A stretch of 64,000 nucleotides of DNA from assembly GCA_951799405.1 (NCBI GenBank), contig OX637344.1, positions 15,934,001 through 15,998,000 of the forward strand, in the 5' to 3' direction. The DNA is from Agapetus fuscipes. Lineage: Eukaryota > Arthropoda > Insecta > Trichoptera > Glossosomatidae. Below are positions 31,164 through 44,100 of this stretch, one piece after another (position 1 is the first letter of the stretch; each line of letters opens with the position of its first letter). The notes under the pieces are model-generated. The model made no database searches, was not told the origin of the DNA, and was given only the letters and a program-made list of their open reading frames with translations. The translations under genes were made by a program, and so were the position numbers.

Positions 31164-34100
31164 ATGGGGATCCTACGCTTCTATTCAACTCCCGCGTTCA
31201 GCACTCACAAGACTAGCTCCCTCCTGTGCAGGCTGCAGCAGCTGAGCGGGCAGGTGCAGCAGCTGCAGGCAGAGACCTGCTACCACGTGGAGCTACGCAC
31301 GGGCGCTTCGCAACTGTCCCCGCAGCATGCACAGGCGCTGCGCTGGCTGCTCTCCTCCCCTCTGCACGCAGACAGCCTCAGCACAGAAACATGCCTCAAG
31401 GCAGAGGGAGACAACAACCTGCTGATAGAGTGTGGACCCAGGTAAATTCTGAAAATCTGCCCCACCATTGAGTACAATACCTTTAAAAAGAAATAGGAGG
31501 TTCCACTCCCTACATCCGAGCCCTTCCGGGAGAATGGGACAAGGAGTTACATTACATGTCTAGCTGGGTGTCTATTCCCATTTGACCCATAGACAATAAT
31601 CTTCTAGAATTTACGAAAATATGTCAAAAAAGCCATAAACGGTATTCCACAAGGTCTCACCTCGAATCTTGTCATTAGAGAAGAATCATGAGCCATTTTG
31701 CCGGTGAGTTGCATCTCGAGCGCTCAAAATGTATGAAGATCTATGTTACGGAGGCTATGTTGCGAAGATTTTGAGAAGTATTTATTTTTTAAAAGGTGAA
31801 ATGTTATTCCTCCGTAAAATAACATATCAAAATAGTAAGAAGTACTTCAGTATCATATTTTTAATTTAGAATTCGTGGTTTTAAGGTGAAATACTTGATC
31901 GATGAAAGCATTATAAGTACTTTTATTGCAATTCCAATGCAACGTTATTTAACACGATAATAATATCAGAAAATTATAATATTGTCCAAAATACGTAAAT
32001 AATAATATTATTTTTAATTCCCAGCTGACTTTTGCGAGAGCGAATAAAAATATATGATTTAGAATGAGACGGCATGATCAAAAACAACGTTGCCAAATCG
32101 TTTTGATAGGATCGTATTAGACAGAAACACTTGCATTGCAGAATACGAGGCGGCCATTTTTTGTGAATCTTGATTTCTGGGACTCGAGATTTTTGTGAGA
32201 AATGGGAATAGCTATCCTGCAGTGGGATGTGAGCTTATGCAATGTTTTAACCTTTTCGCTTCTGAATATTCTGGCTATATCTATACCCCCAGTACAGAAT
32301 ACTTTTTCAAGCACAGTTTTAAAGCATTTATGGTTTCCTACCTTAATTGATTGACAACACTTGTGAACAAACTATGTGCACAGTAACATGTATTAGTTAT
32401 TCAAAAATGAAAATCACAAATGTTTAGCTCATTACACTTGCAGACTTTTGAATTCTTAACACAGATGTCAGGGATAAATTCAAAGTTGGATGACTTCTAT
32501 GATTGACAGCCGCACTGTATGCAAGTTTACACTTGACACCTATACTTGTGACCCGCAGTTAAAGGGTTAAAGTCATTTCATCCATTCCAGGTTCAACTTC
32601 TCCTCAGCAGATTCGAGCAATGCCGTGCAGATATGTCAGAACATTGGTCTGCAGGACGTTGTGCGTCTGGAGACTTCCAGGAGGTACCTCATCACATTCA
32701 CAGCGGGCTACAAGCAGAGCGGAGAGGAGGCCCACCAGCTGTCTGCCGCGCTGCACGACAGGATGACGCAGTGCCTGTACACAGGGGACAACCTGCCCCG
32801 GAAGAGCTTTGATGAGGGGCTGCCCAAAGACCTAGAGCCCTGGTTTTACGTACCGCTGATGGAGCAGGGAAAGAAGGCCATGTACGATGTCAACGACAAA
32901 TTAGGTATAATTAATTAATAATTAAATTAGGCTGATTTATTTGGTGAGCGCTGTTTTTGTGTGTATCACACCTCAAGAGCCCTCTGCGAGCTTGGTCGTC
33001 GCTGTAGAAAGCGCCAATTCTCAAGCAAGACCCAGTTGTTGTAAGGCTGGATGGACCTTTTTGATAACCGGTCTTTGGTAAAGGTCTATGAATTTTTCAA
33101 CCCAGCGAAGAGCAAATTTGAAAATATAAATGGTATATTTTTTGTGCTCCGCCGGGATTCGAACCCACGTCCTTCCGAGTCCGAAGTGTTACCACCTGGA
33201 CTACGGACCGGTCGTTACTCTTGTCATGTCTGTTGGCAATTGAATAAAAAAACATTCGTTTTTGTTAAATATCAATATGTTCAATGTTCTTATTCGATGC
33301 TAACCACCATACTATAAGATATGGTTCACTTTGTCAGTGTCACCCCGGTTTCAGGGAAAGGCTGCAGGAGTTGCAAGGTTTATGTTCATGTGAGACTTTG
33401 TTTATTTGTATGCACACATGCAAAATGTGTATGCGCGAACCTACATGTGTCTGTTTTTAGGCATGCATTTAATATGAGCCTTAAATGTGAACATATCTTT
33501 GCAGCTTAGATTATAGATTAAGGTTATAGATTATACATACATGCCAGTCTGTGCCTGCAGGGCTGGCGTTTGACGAGTGGGACGTGGAGTTCTACACGGA
33601 CCTGTTCATGAACAAGCTGCGCAGGAACCCCACCAGTGTGGAGTGCTTCGACCTGGCGCAGAGCAACAGCGAGCACTCCAGGCATTGGTTCTTCAAGGTA
33701 ATACAATAATATTAAGATGATTCATTTGGTGAGAAAAAATAAAATAATACAATTATAACATAAAAACTATTTGGCCGGGCCAGTGCATCGCTGAACAGCA
33801 GCCAATCAGCGCGTCCGGTTAAGTTTTGTCAAAGATTGGATGGGTGAGGGGGGGGGGGGGTAAAGACAGGGCCCTTAATACAAAACAGTGGTGTATGTAC
33901 GGTGGAAATGAAGCATTTGAGAAGTATGACAGGAAAAAATCTAAAGGATAGAGTTACACATGAATTGGTAAAGAAAAAATGTAAGTTGAAAAGGGATTTG
34001 AAAATTAAGGTATAAAAGAGTGTAATAAGATGGTTTGGACATGTGGAAAGAGTGAATGATGATAGACTGACAAAGTATATATGCAGAGGAAGTGTGAAAG

Positions 34101-37100
34101 GAAAAAGAGGTAAGGGACAACCGAAAAAAGCATGTAACTGTAACTCTCTGTCGCCATTCCGCTAGGGGTGGCCAGAGCCTCTGCAGAGTTGCCTCCATTT
34201 TTTCCTATCCTGACATACCTCTTTCAATTCCTTCATATCCATCACCTTTTTCATGCATTTTCTTCTTTTACGCTCACTTTGTATATCCCATTCCTTCACA
34301 ATCTCCTCAATCTGATCACTCCATACTTTTCTCGGTCGTCCCTTCCCTCTTTTTCCTTTCACACTTTCTTTGTATACATACTTTGTCAGTCTATCATCTT
34401 TCATTCTTTCCACATGCCCAAACCATCTCATCACATTCTTTTGTACTTTAGCTTTCACATCCTCTTTCAAATTACATTCTTTTGTAGTGATCAGATTGAG
34501 GAGATTGTATACGAATGGGATTTACAAAGTGAGTGTAAAATAAGAAAACTTGTGATAAAGGTGATGGATATGAATGAATAGAAAGGCAACACTATAAAAG
34601 CAACTTTGGGTATTACCCCTTTCAGTCCAGTCGATAGCTCAGTTGGTAGAGTGCTCGCATTCTACCCCGTGAGCTCGGGTTCGAATCCCACCGAGGAGGA
34701 TGTCAGAAATGATTTCCTATTTCGGTGTTTATTTCAAACCCCATAATAAAATTACTGGCAAGGTTTACTCAGCCTTCACAAGAAATGAGTACCAGCCCCC
34801 TCGGGAGCTGGGAAAACCCCCACTTCAACTGAAGTGGTTGGCGTAAGGCCGGCCCCCTTACCTGTAAAAATAAATAGGTTCAACTCGCCACATGCGACCC
34901 CTTCGGGGGTAACGCGGCAAGAAGTTACACTATATGTGTAGCTTAGTAGCGTAGTAGCGTAGCGTATACCCCACAAAGTTTCTTCAGGGTCATCTCGGAT
35001 TCTATTCATTAGAGTTGAGACGAGATATGGCCATGCTCAAATTTATAGTTAACGTACTTCGTGCACGTTAATTATAAATTTGTTCCGTTCTTTTACATTG
35101 CCTCCGCTGAGTGTTGTGTGTTGCTTGCAGGGCCGCCTTGTTCTGGACGGAGTGGAGCAGACGGAGTCCCTGCTGGACATGATCATGGCCACGCAGGCCA
35201 CCTCCAACCAGAACAATGTCATCAAGTTCAGCGACAACAGCAGGTCAGCCATCTCTCTCCCTGTAACCTCGCCACCTACCTCTTTCCTCCATTAGACTTC
35301 CATCTCTTCTTTTATTGCCAGACCGGTCCGTAGTCCAGTGGTATCACTTCGGACTCGTGAATAAAGGTTGTGAGTTGGAATCCCGGCAGAGCACAAAAAA
35401 ATACCATTTATATTTTCAAATTTTCTCTTTGGGTGATTAAAAAATCCCGGCGGAGCACAAAAAATATACCACTTATATTTCTAATATGCTCTTCGCTGGG
35501 TTGAAAAATTCATAAACCTATACCAAAGACCGGTCATCAAAAGGTCCATCCAGCCTTACAGCAATTGGGTCTTGCTTGAGAATTGGCGCTTTGTAGCGAC
35601 GACCAAGCTCGTAAAAAGTCCGGTCGATAGCTCAGTTGGTAGAGTGCTTGTATTCCATGCCGAGAGCAAGGGTTGGATCCTGAGGTGTACTCAGCCTTCA
35701 CAAGAAATGAGAAACAGCCTCTCCCCCCTCCGGGAGCTGGGAAACCCTCCACTTCAACTAAAAGTGGTTGGTGTGAGGCCAGCCCCCTTATCCGTAAAAA
35801 TAAATAGGTCCCGAATCACCACATGCGACCCCTTCGGGGATAACGCAGGCAAGAAGTTACACTATATGTGTAGCTTAGTTGTGAGTTGCGTTTATGTTTC
35901 TCAATATACGATGAAACAGTTTCCCATACTTTCAGCATTACTCTTATTGCGCCAGAAGAAGAAGTTACTCTGCTACTTCGTCTTCCTCCACTAACAAACT
36001 CTGCTTCATAACTTCTTGCTGTGAAATACGATCCAACTCTACAAGCAAAATGTCACTCGTTATGGGAGCAATTTTTTCACTTTTTTTTTTGCTTGTTATG
36101 CAAATTACTCGTTATGAGAGGTGCTCATTTAGAGAGGTTCCACTGTATGCTACAATCAGTCATTCAAGCATGTCATTCCTCTCACTTGCACAACTCTACT
36201 CCATTGATAATATTCCAGAAGAATGTTTGCTTCATTGCAGTGCCATCCGCGGCTACAGGCACATGAAGTTGGTGCCCTCTTCCGTGACTGCGGCGTCCAG
36301 AATGTCCTACATAGAAGTCAGCTCCTCGCTCATATTCACCGCCGAGACCCACAACATGCCCACGGGCGTGGCGCCCTTCAGCGGGGCCACTACCGGAACT
36401 GGAGGACGCATCAGGGACGTGCAGGCCGTGGGCAGAGGGGGACACACTGTGGCTGGGACAGCAGGGTACTGTGTGGGACACCTGAGACTGCCAGGTACAC
36501 AACTACAGTATACAACTGGGGGACGCATGAAATACACTTCTTTCCCCAAAAAGCAATTCATTCTGGATGTCTAGATTGCATCAAAATAATTATTTGAGTA
36601 ATGTTTTATTATTTTCAAGGTTATGAGTTGCCCTGGGAAGACGAGCAGTGGTCCTACCCCAGCAACTTTGCGTCTCCCCTGGAGATCCTCATTGAGGCAA
36701 GCAACGGCGCCTCAGACTATGGCAACAAGTTTGGAGAGCCAGTGATCTGCGGCTTTGTGCAGTCCTACGGCATGAGGGGCAGCGACCAGGAGAGATTGGA
36801 GTTCGTGAAGCCCATCATGTTTAGTGGGGGAATAGGCTACATGCCCGAGGACATGGCAGAGAAGGCCAAACCCCAGCCAGGTAAGACTGGAGTTTGTAAA
36901 GCCTGTTCAGGGGGAATAGGTCAAGCCCCAGCCAAGTGAGATTTACGTGTGTGAAGCCCATCATGTTTAGAGAGGAATAGGCTACATATCCATCATGTTC
37001 ACACGAGGAATAGGCCAAGCTCCAGCCAAGTGAGACTAAACTTTGTGAAGCCCATCATGTTCATGGAGGAATAGGCTACATGTCCATCATGTTCACACGG

Positions 37101-38142
37101 GGAATAGGCCAAGCCCCAGCCAGATGAGACTACAATTTGTAAAGCATATCATGTTCAGGGGGGGAATAGGCTACATACCTCAGGTGAGACTGGGATGCCT
37201 TGATGTGTGTGAGTGCTTGTCTGTGTGCAGGTCACCTGGTGGTGAAGCTGGGAGGGCTGGTGTACCGTATAGGCGTGGGAGGGGGCGCGGCCTCCTCCGT
37301 GCCTGTGCAGGGAGACCACCAGCGCTGCGCTGCGCTGGACTTTGGTGCCGTGCAGCGGGGAGACGCAGAGATGGGCAACAGACTCAACCGCGTGGTCAGG
37401 GCCTGCCTGGAGGCTGGACACAACCCCATCCTGGGTGAGCAGACACTAACAACAATTGGATTTAAATTTCCTTATGCACTACATCCACTCACTGACCGTT
37501 CCATAGTCCAGTGACAACACACTTGTAAATGGAAGGTTATTGGTTTAAATCCCGGCGGAGCATAAAAAATATGCCATTTATATTTTCAAATATGCTCTTC
37601 GCTGGGTTGAAAAATTCATAAAACCTTTACCAAAGACCGGTCAACAAAGGTCCATCCAGCCTTACAGCAACTGGGTCTTGCTTGAGAATTGGCGCTTTGC
37701 AGCAACGACCAAGCTCGTAAACACCTTTGCGGCAGTACAGCAAGTGTCATAGACCCCTACAGTCTCTGAAATCTAGGGAGTCTCCCGCACAGGATTACTT
37801 TTAAAAAATCCAGACGTAGAGTTTTTTCTTCTTTTCTGATCTTATATTGATGTGTTACTGGTGATGTGTGTTGGCAGCCATCCACGACCAGGGCGCAGGC
37901 GGCAACGGCAACGTGCTGAAGGAGCTGGTGGAGCCCGAGGGCGCCGTGATCTTCACGCAGGAGTTCCAGCTGGGAGACCCCACCATCACCGTGCTGGAGC
38001 TGTGGGGGGCGGAGTACCAGGAGAACAATGCCCTGCTGTGCCTCAAGGAGCACAGAGCACTGCTGGAAGGTAACGCATTCTTAACTCTTTTTTTTTGTCT
38101 TTGTACAAAAATAAATTTGTGAAGCAGAGCACAAGTCGCCAT

Positions 38143-38189
<47 letters not shown>

Positions 38190-41100
38190 CGGCATAAGCC
38201 TTTTACAAAAAGTATATATTAAGTGAGTTTATACAAAACTGCGAAAAAAAGAACAATAAAATACAAGAAAAAAATAATATGAAAAACAATAAAAAACAAT
38301 AAAATACAACAATATATATATATATATGTGAAACATTGCAGTAAAAAACAAAAGAATAACCAAGAAAAGAAAGAAAAAATAAACCTATACTTATATAAAC
38401 AGAGCAGTAAAAAACAAAAGAATAACCAAGAAAAGAAAGAAAAAATAAACCTATATTTATATAAACAGAAGGTTAGAAACAAAGCAAAAACATATTAAAA
38501 TTAAACATGTATAAAGCATTACATAAAGTTGTTCAAAAGTATTTACATTTGAGAATATACAATATACATATACTATATCTATAATCTATAATCTAAGTTG
38601 CAAGGATATATTCATTTAAAGCTCTCAGATGTATGCCCACAAACCAACAAGTGTAGTTCGCGCTTACAAATGCTGAATGTGTACTTACAAATAAAATCCA
38701 AACCTCAAATGAACATAAGCCCCACAACTTTTGCCGACCTTCCCTGAAACAGGGGTGACATTGGCAAAGTGAACCATTTTTTACAGTATGGGTGGTCAGC
38801 CTCATACCAACTGTACAATACAATATATATTAAACAGTAAAATATGCTAAAATTAGTTTAGATTTTATGATGATGCTCGTTCACTCAAAAAGTACCTTTT
38901 TAAACCTGCCTTGTACTTATCACAACTATTATTATACGATTGCATGTCCAACGCAAACATAATATTAACAACATACATTGAGTAATAAGCGGTGGGATTT
39001 TAGTTTCTATGCATCTATCTTCCTTCCTCATTTGCTGACTTTCAATGATCCCTCTTCCTTGTGAAAATCGCTGCTCCGTATGCTTTGTGGGCGAGGTGAC
39101 GGGCAGTGGCAGTGTGCAACTAATCAAGGACTCCACGCAGCACATGCACAAGTATAGTAATATATTAATGTCCACGTGGTGTTGCGTGTTATGTTGCAGA
39201 CATATGTTGGCGTGAGCGCTGCCCCGTGTGCTTTGTGGGCGAGGTGACAGGCAGTGGCAGTGTGCAGCTCATCGAGGACTCCATGCAGCACATTGACAAA
39301 TACACCAGCAGCAACAGCAAGAGTAGCCAGACTCCGCTGCCTTTCAACCTGCATCTAGACGCTGTTCTGGGTGAGGAGGCATGCACTAGTAAAGGGTCTG
39401 GGGTCAATCAGTCAAAAGGGAGGATGTGATTTTCGCTGTCTAGTCTTAAAAATTTCATTTTTTTAACAAGTTTTTTGTTCTTAAAATAAATGAGAACAAC
39501 TTTCTTTATTGTTAAATGATTTATTTGAAAAGCAAAACTTAAAGGAATTGTATGAAAACAATTTTGTATGTTACATTTTAAATGTATTTTTGGTGCGAGC
39601 TTTAATGCAATTCAATTGAATTTCCCTTATCACATAAAGCATTTAATAATGAAGAAGGTTCTGAATAGGTTACATGTTTATTTAAAGGTAAAAAGTACCG
39701 GTTCGTAGTCCAGTGGCAACACTACAAACTCGTAAATGGAAGGTGGTGGGCTCAAATCCTGGCGGAGCACAAAAATATACCATTTATATTTTCAAATATG
39801 CTCTTCGCTGGCTTGAAAAATTCATAAAACCTTTACCAAAGACCGGTCACTACAGGTCCATCCAGCATTACAGCAACTGGGTCTTGCTTGAGAATTGGAG
39901 CTTTCTACAGCGACTACCAAGCTCACAGAGAGCTCGGGAGTTGTGATGCACACAAAAACAGCGCTCACCAAATAAATCATCCTCATATTATTATTATTAC
40001 AGCACGTTTAAGTGTGAACATGTGTAAGTTCTGCTTGTGTGCATGCATCAAATATGAGCCGTAAATGTCAATAAATCTTTGCAACTTAGATTATAGAATG
40101 GGCTGCCTTCCCTACAGCGTATAATACATGTGTGTGTGTGTGTGTAGGTAAGATGCCGAGGAAGGTGTTTGAGTTGTCCAGTGAGGCTCCGCCCCCCGCC
40201 CCGCTCCAGCTCCCCGCTGACCTCACCGTGATGGCCGCCTTAGAGAGGGTGCTGCGGCTGCTGGCTGTGGGGAGCAAGAGGTACCTCACCAACAAGGTAA
40301 GACCAGAGCTGAATAACCCCTCTTTTTTTAAAGACCACCATAAAGGACTCATTGTACCTAGTTTTCAAGCTTCTGAAACCTGTCTCCCAAAGTTGTTCCA
40401 CATGATGCGTGAAATTGATTTAAAAATGTATTTTCCAAATCCCTCTTATTGTTCTTTGCCTCCTATTTGAGGAACAGGCGACAGTACGTCGAGATAAATG
40501 GCTTTACCTCTGATACCTTTCAGCCATTTTTGGGCGTTCCTCAAGGATCAAATTTGGGTCCATTGGCCTTTATTATGTGTTCTGAGAGATGTCTGGAGTC
40601 CATACTATGAGAGAAACAATCACTTTTTCCCTTTTATGTGGTTTTTTAGTCTATTCCTGGGTCTTTGATTTGCACTTTTTTACACTTTAGGCACTTTTCT
40701 ACTCTATGGTCGCTTTTTCCCCATTTCCTGTTTCCTTATTTCCAGTTCCCCCATAACCCGGTCGCCATTTGTCATAAAGCGTCATTTTTCCCTTGTGGTC
40801 ACATGTCAGTTGAATTCACCTTCGAAAATTTGAGTGAATTGACAATATTCCTGGGCAAAAACATTTAAAAGAGTGTTATTTTACCATCTTGTGTCCTTGT
40901 GAACAATTAAAAACTAAAACAGGTGATATTGTGGTGGTTAAAAGTTCGCATACGTATTTTTCTTGGTTATGCCACGCTGTCATATTTACGAAAAACGTTT
41001 TTCGTTATTTTAACGGAGTTTTTACTTTAGATAACATCAAAATCAGTGTTATGAGTTGTGATAACAAAAAAGGGCCACCTCCCGCCGAAATCTCACAGGA

Positions 41101-44100
41101 TTCAGGTGATGTGGATGCATTGAGGTATATATACTAGAGACGTAACGTTGCTCGAAACACGTAGCACCCTGTAGTAAGTCAAAAGTCGTACTCGAGAAAA
41201 ACCCGATTTTGAGGCTCGTCAGTCTCACGCAGACTTACACAGCGAACGGACGTGACAGGTGGTAATACATATTGCCATAAATGTCTAAATATTGTGATTG
41301 GAGTTTTCAAACACCATTGTTTGTGAACTTGATCAATTATACAACATGCACAAATGAAAAAAAAACACAACATACTAGCACAGATTAATTATTAAAACAA
41401 TTTATTTTTGAAAAAAATAAGTTTTTCTTAAATATATTTTAATTAATGTTACACATTTGACACCGACAATAAGGTTGTAAACTGCCGGGTTGCTGGTTGA
41501 AGACTTGCTCATATAATTTTTAAAAGTTAAGGACTAAAGTTACATTTCATTTTAATCTGACATTCATTTTTAATAGTATTACTGTAGGGGAATTTTATAT
41601 CAGAGAATTATGACATCCAGCCCTTTTTGTCGTGTTTGAAGTCTGCCATGTGTTTGCTAAAATTATTGCTATCTCGTTTTAACCTGAGAGTACAGTGCGC
41701 GTTATTCGATGCAGAAGCTGGATAAAAACTGATTGTCTCCTTGCATCTGCATTAAAACGTTTCCAACGGACTTCGGCTTGACATTTTTTTCCTGATTGTA
41801 TGATGGTTGCGACTCTATAGTATATATCTCAATGTGTGGATGTAAAAATGCGGATATGACACTTCGGAATCAGGTTCACCGCCGCGGCGTCAGAAACGGC
41901 TTAGGGTTGTCTTGGACCCAAGGATAGATTATCTGGTTTCCCAGAGGGAGCCACTTAATGCTATACCAGGCGAGTCTTTCGCCCGAAATGGACTCTCAAA
42001 TAAAGGAAATGACCGAATCCGGAGTTATAGAGGCAGCGGAGTCATCTCCCAGCTTCTTATCAAAAATGTTCCTAACACTCAAATCGGACGATTCCCCGAG
42101 AATGATTTTCAACCAAAATCGTTAAAACTTCTTCCTAGACCCGGCTCCGTTCGAACTCATAAGCCACTACAAAGTGTCAGAGTTTCTTATCAAAAATGTT
42201 CCTAACACTCAAATCGGACGATTCCCCGAGAATGATTTTCAACCAAAATCGTTAAAACTTCTTCCTAGACCCGGCTCCGTTCAAACTCATAAGCCACTAC
42301 AAAGTGTCAGAGTTTCTTATCAAAAATGTTCCTAACACTCAAATCGGACGATTCCCCGAGAATAATTTTCAACCTGAAATCGTTAAAACTTCTTCCTAGA
42401 CCCGGCTCCGTTCAAACTCATAAGCCACTACAAAGTGTCAGAGGTTCTGCAGCCAAACGATTGGTTGTCGAAAATAGACCTATCGCAAGCTTACTTTCAT
42501 CTCCCAATAGCACATCGGAGATTTTTGCGACTGGTCTATCGAGGAGAATTACTTCAGATGACAAGTCTGCCCTTTGGCCTTTCATCTGCCCCCAGAATGT
42601 TTGCAACCCTCACAAATTGGGTAGCCCAACTACTTTCTGCTGCGACGAGATATCCGGACAATCGTTTATCTCGACGACTTCCTCCTTGCGAACCAATCCA
42701 AGGACGATCTTTGTCGACAATCGCATCTTTGGCCTTTCATCTGCCCCCAGAATGTTTTCAACCCTCACAAATTGGGTAGCCCAACTACTTACTGCTGCAA
42801 CGAGATATCCGGACAATCGTTTATCTCGACGACTTCCTCCTTGCGAACAAATCCAAGGACGATCTTTGTCGGCAATCGCATCTTTGGCCTTTCATCTGCC
42901 CCCAGAGTGTTTTCAACCCTCACAAATTGGGTAGCCCAACTACTTACTGCTGCGACGAGATATCCGGACAATCGTTTATCTCGACAACTTCCTCCTTGCG
43001 AACCAATCCAAGGACGATCTTTGTCGGCAATCGCATCTTTGGCCTTTCATCTGCCCCCAGAATGGTTGCAACCCTCACAAATTGGGTAGCCCAACTACTC
43101 ACTGCTGCGACGAGATATCCGGACAATCGTTTATCTCGACGACTTCCTCCTTGCGAACCAATCCAAGGACGATCTTCGTCGGCAATCGCATCTAGCAGTA
43201 GATATCCTACAATCTCTGGGGTGGTATGTAAATCTCCAGAAGTCAGTGCTCTTCCCCACTCAACAATTAGAGTACTTGGGAATCGTTTGGGACACGCATA
43301 ACAATTGCAAATTCCTTTCTTACCGGAAGCAAGAGGCATTGTGCCACTCACTTCGAGCAATACTGACTTCTCGAAAATGGTCCTTAAAACTGGCGGAAAG
43401 TCTCCTAGGAAGACTAAACTTTGCCAGCTTCATGGTCGCCTCCACTGCAGACAATTGCAGATAGCGAGCAGGCCACTGAAGCACCTGTCACCAAGAAGGT
43501 CTTTCTTGCCGGAAGCAAGAGGCATTGTGCCACTCACTTCGAGCAATACTGACTTCTCGAAAAAGGTCCTTAAAACCGGCGGAAAGTCTCCTAGGAAGAC
43601 TAAACTTTGCCAGCTTCATGGTCGCCTCCACTGCAGACAATTGCAGATAGCGAGCAGGTCACTGAAGCACCTGTCACCAAGAAGGTCTTTCTTACCGGAA
43701 GAAAGAGGCATTGTGCCACTCACTTCGAGCAATACTGACTTCTCGAAAATGGTCCTTAAAACTGGCGGAAAGTCTCCTAGGAAGACTAAACTTTGCCAGC
43801 TTCATGGTCGCCTCCACTGCAGACAATTGCAGATAGCGAGCAGGCCACTGAAGCATCTGTCACCAAGAAGGTCATGACAAATGACCGAGGACAGCTTACA
43901 AGTAATAGAGTGGGGGATAGGGAATGCGAACGAATCAAGTTCCATCCACAGGGAAACCTGCGAACGTTTCTTGACAACAGATGCGTCAGACTAAGCTTGG
44001 GGAGCAACTCTGGACGACTTGATGCTGTCAGGACAGTGGACCGTTCAAACAAAAGAATCGGCACTCCAAACGAAAAGAGTTGTTCGCTGTTTTCACAACC

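Larger units (their letters stand above)
31164..33697 (+). other. PFAS: PFAS exons 1-3: N-terminal PurS-like domain and linker
   Basis: Residues 1-243. They contain [35 protein letters not shown] and [15 protein letters not shown], and end with the linker motif [11 protein letters not shown]. These match the order of the family's N-terminal domain and linker. Intron 2 holds SINE-B (-) and LINE-A (+). Confidence 0.93.
41900..43470 (+). pseudogene. DIRS reverse transcriptase remnant
   Basis: Readable RT pieces in changing frames: [14 protein letters not shown] (near 42010), [20 protein letters not shown] (near 42460), [18 protein letters not shown] (near 42570), [10 protein letters not shown] (near 43265) and [10 protein letters not shown] (near 43410). 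Three tandem arrays break the frame. Confidence 0.8.

Noticed and set aside
36182..36597. Several long frames overlapping PFAS exon 5
   Set aside because: Shadows of a GC-rich coding exon; only the plus-strand frame with AETHN and GGRIRD fits the family and splice phases.
38219..38482. Minus-strand 87-codon hydrophobic frame as a membrane protein
   Set aside because: It follows from a 66-bp AT-rich tandem duplication inside PFAS intron 8.
43305..43877. 190-codon open frame as a novel repeat protein
   Set aside because: It is the off-frame reading of the 186-bp array in the DIRS element; the true RT frame lies in another phase.
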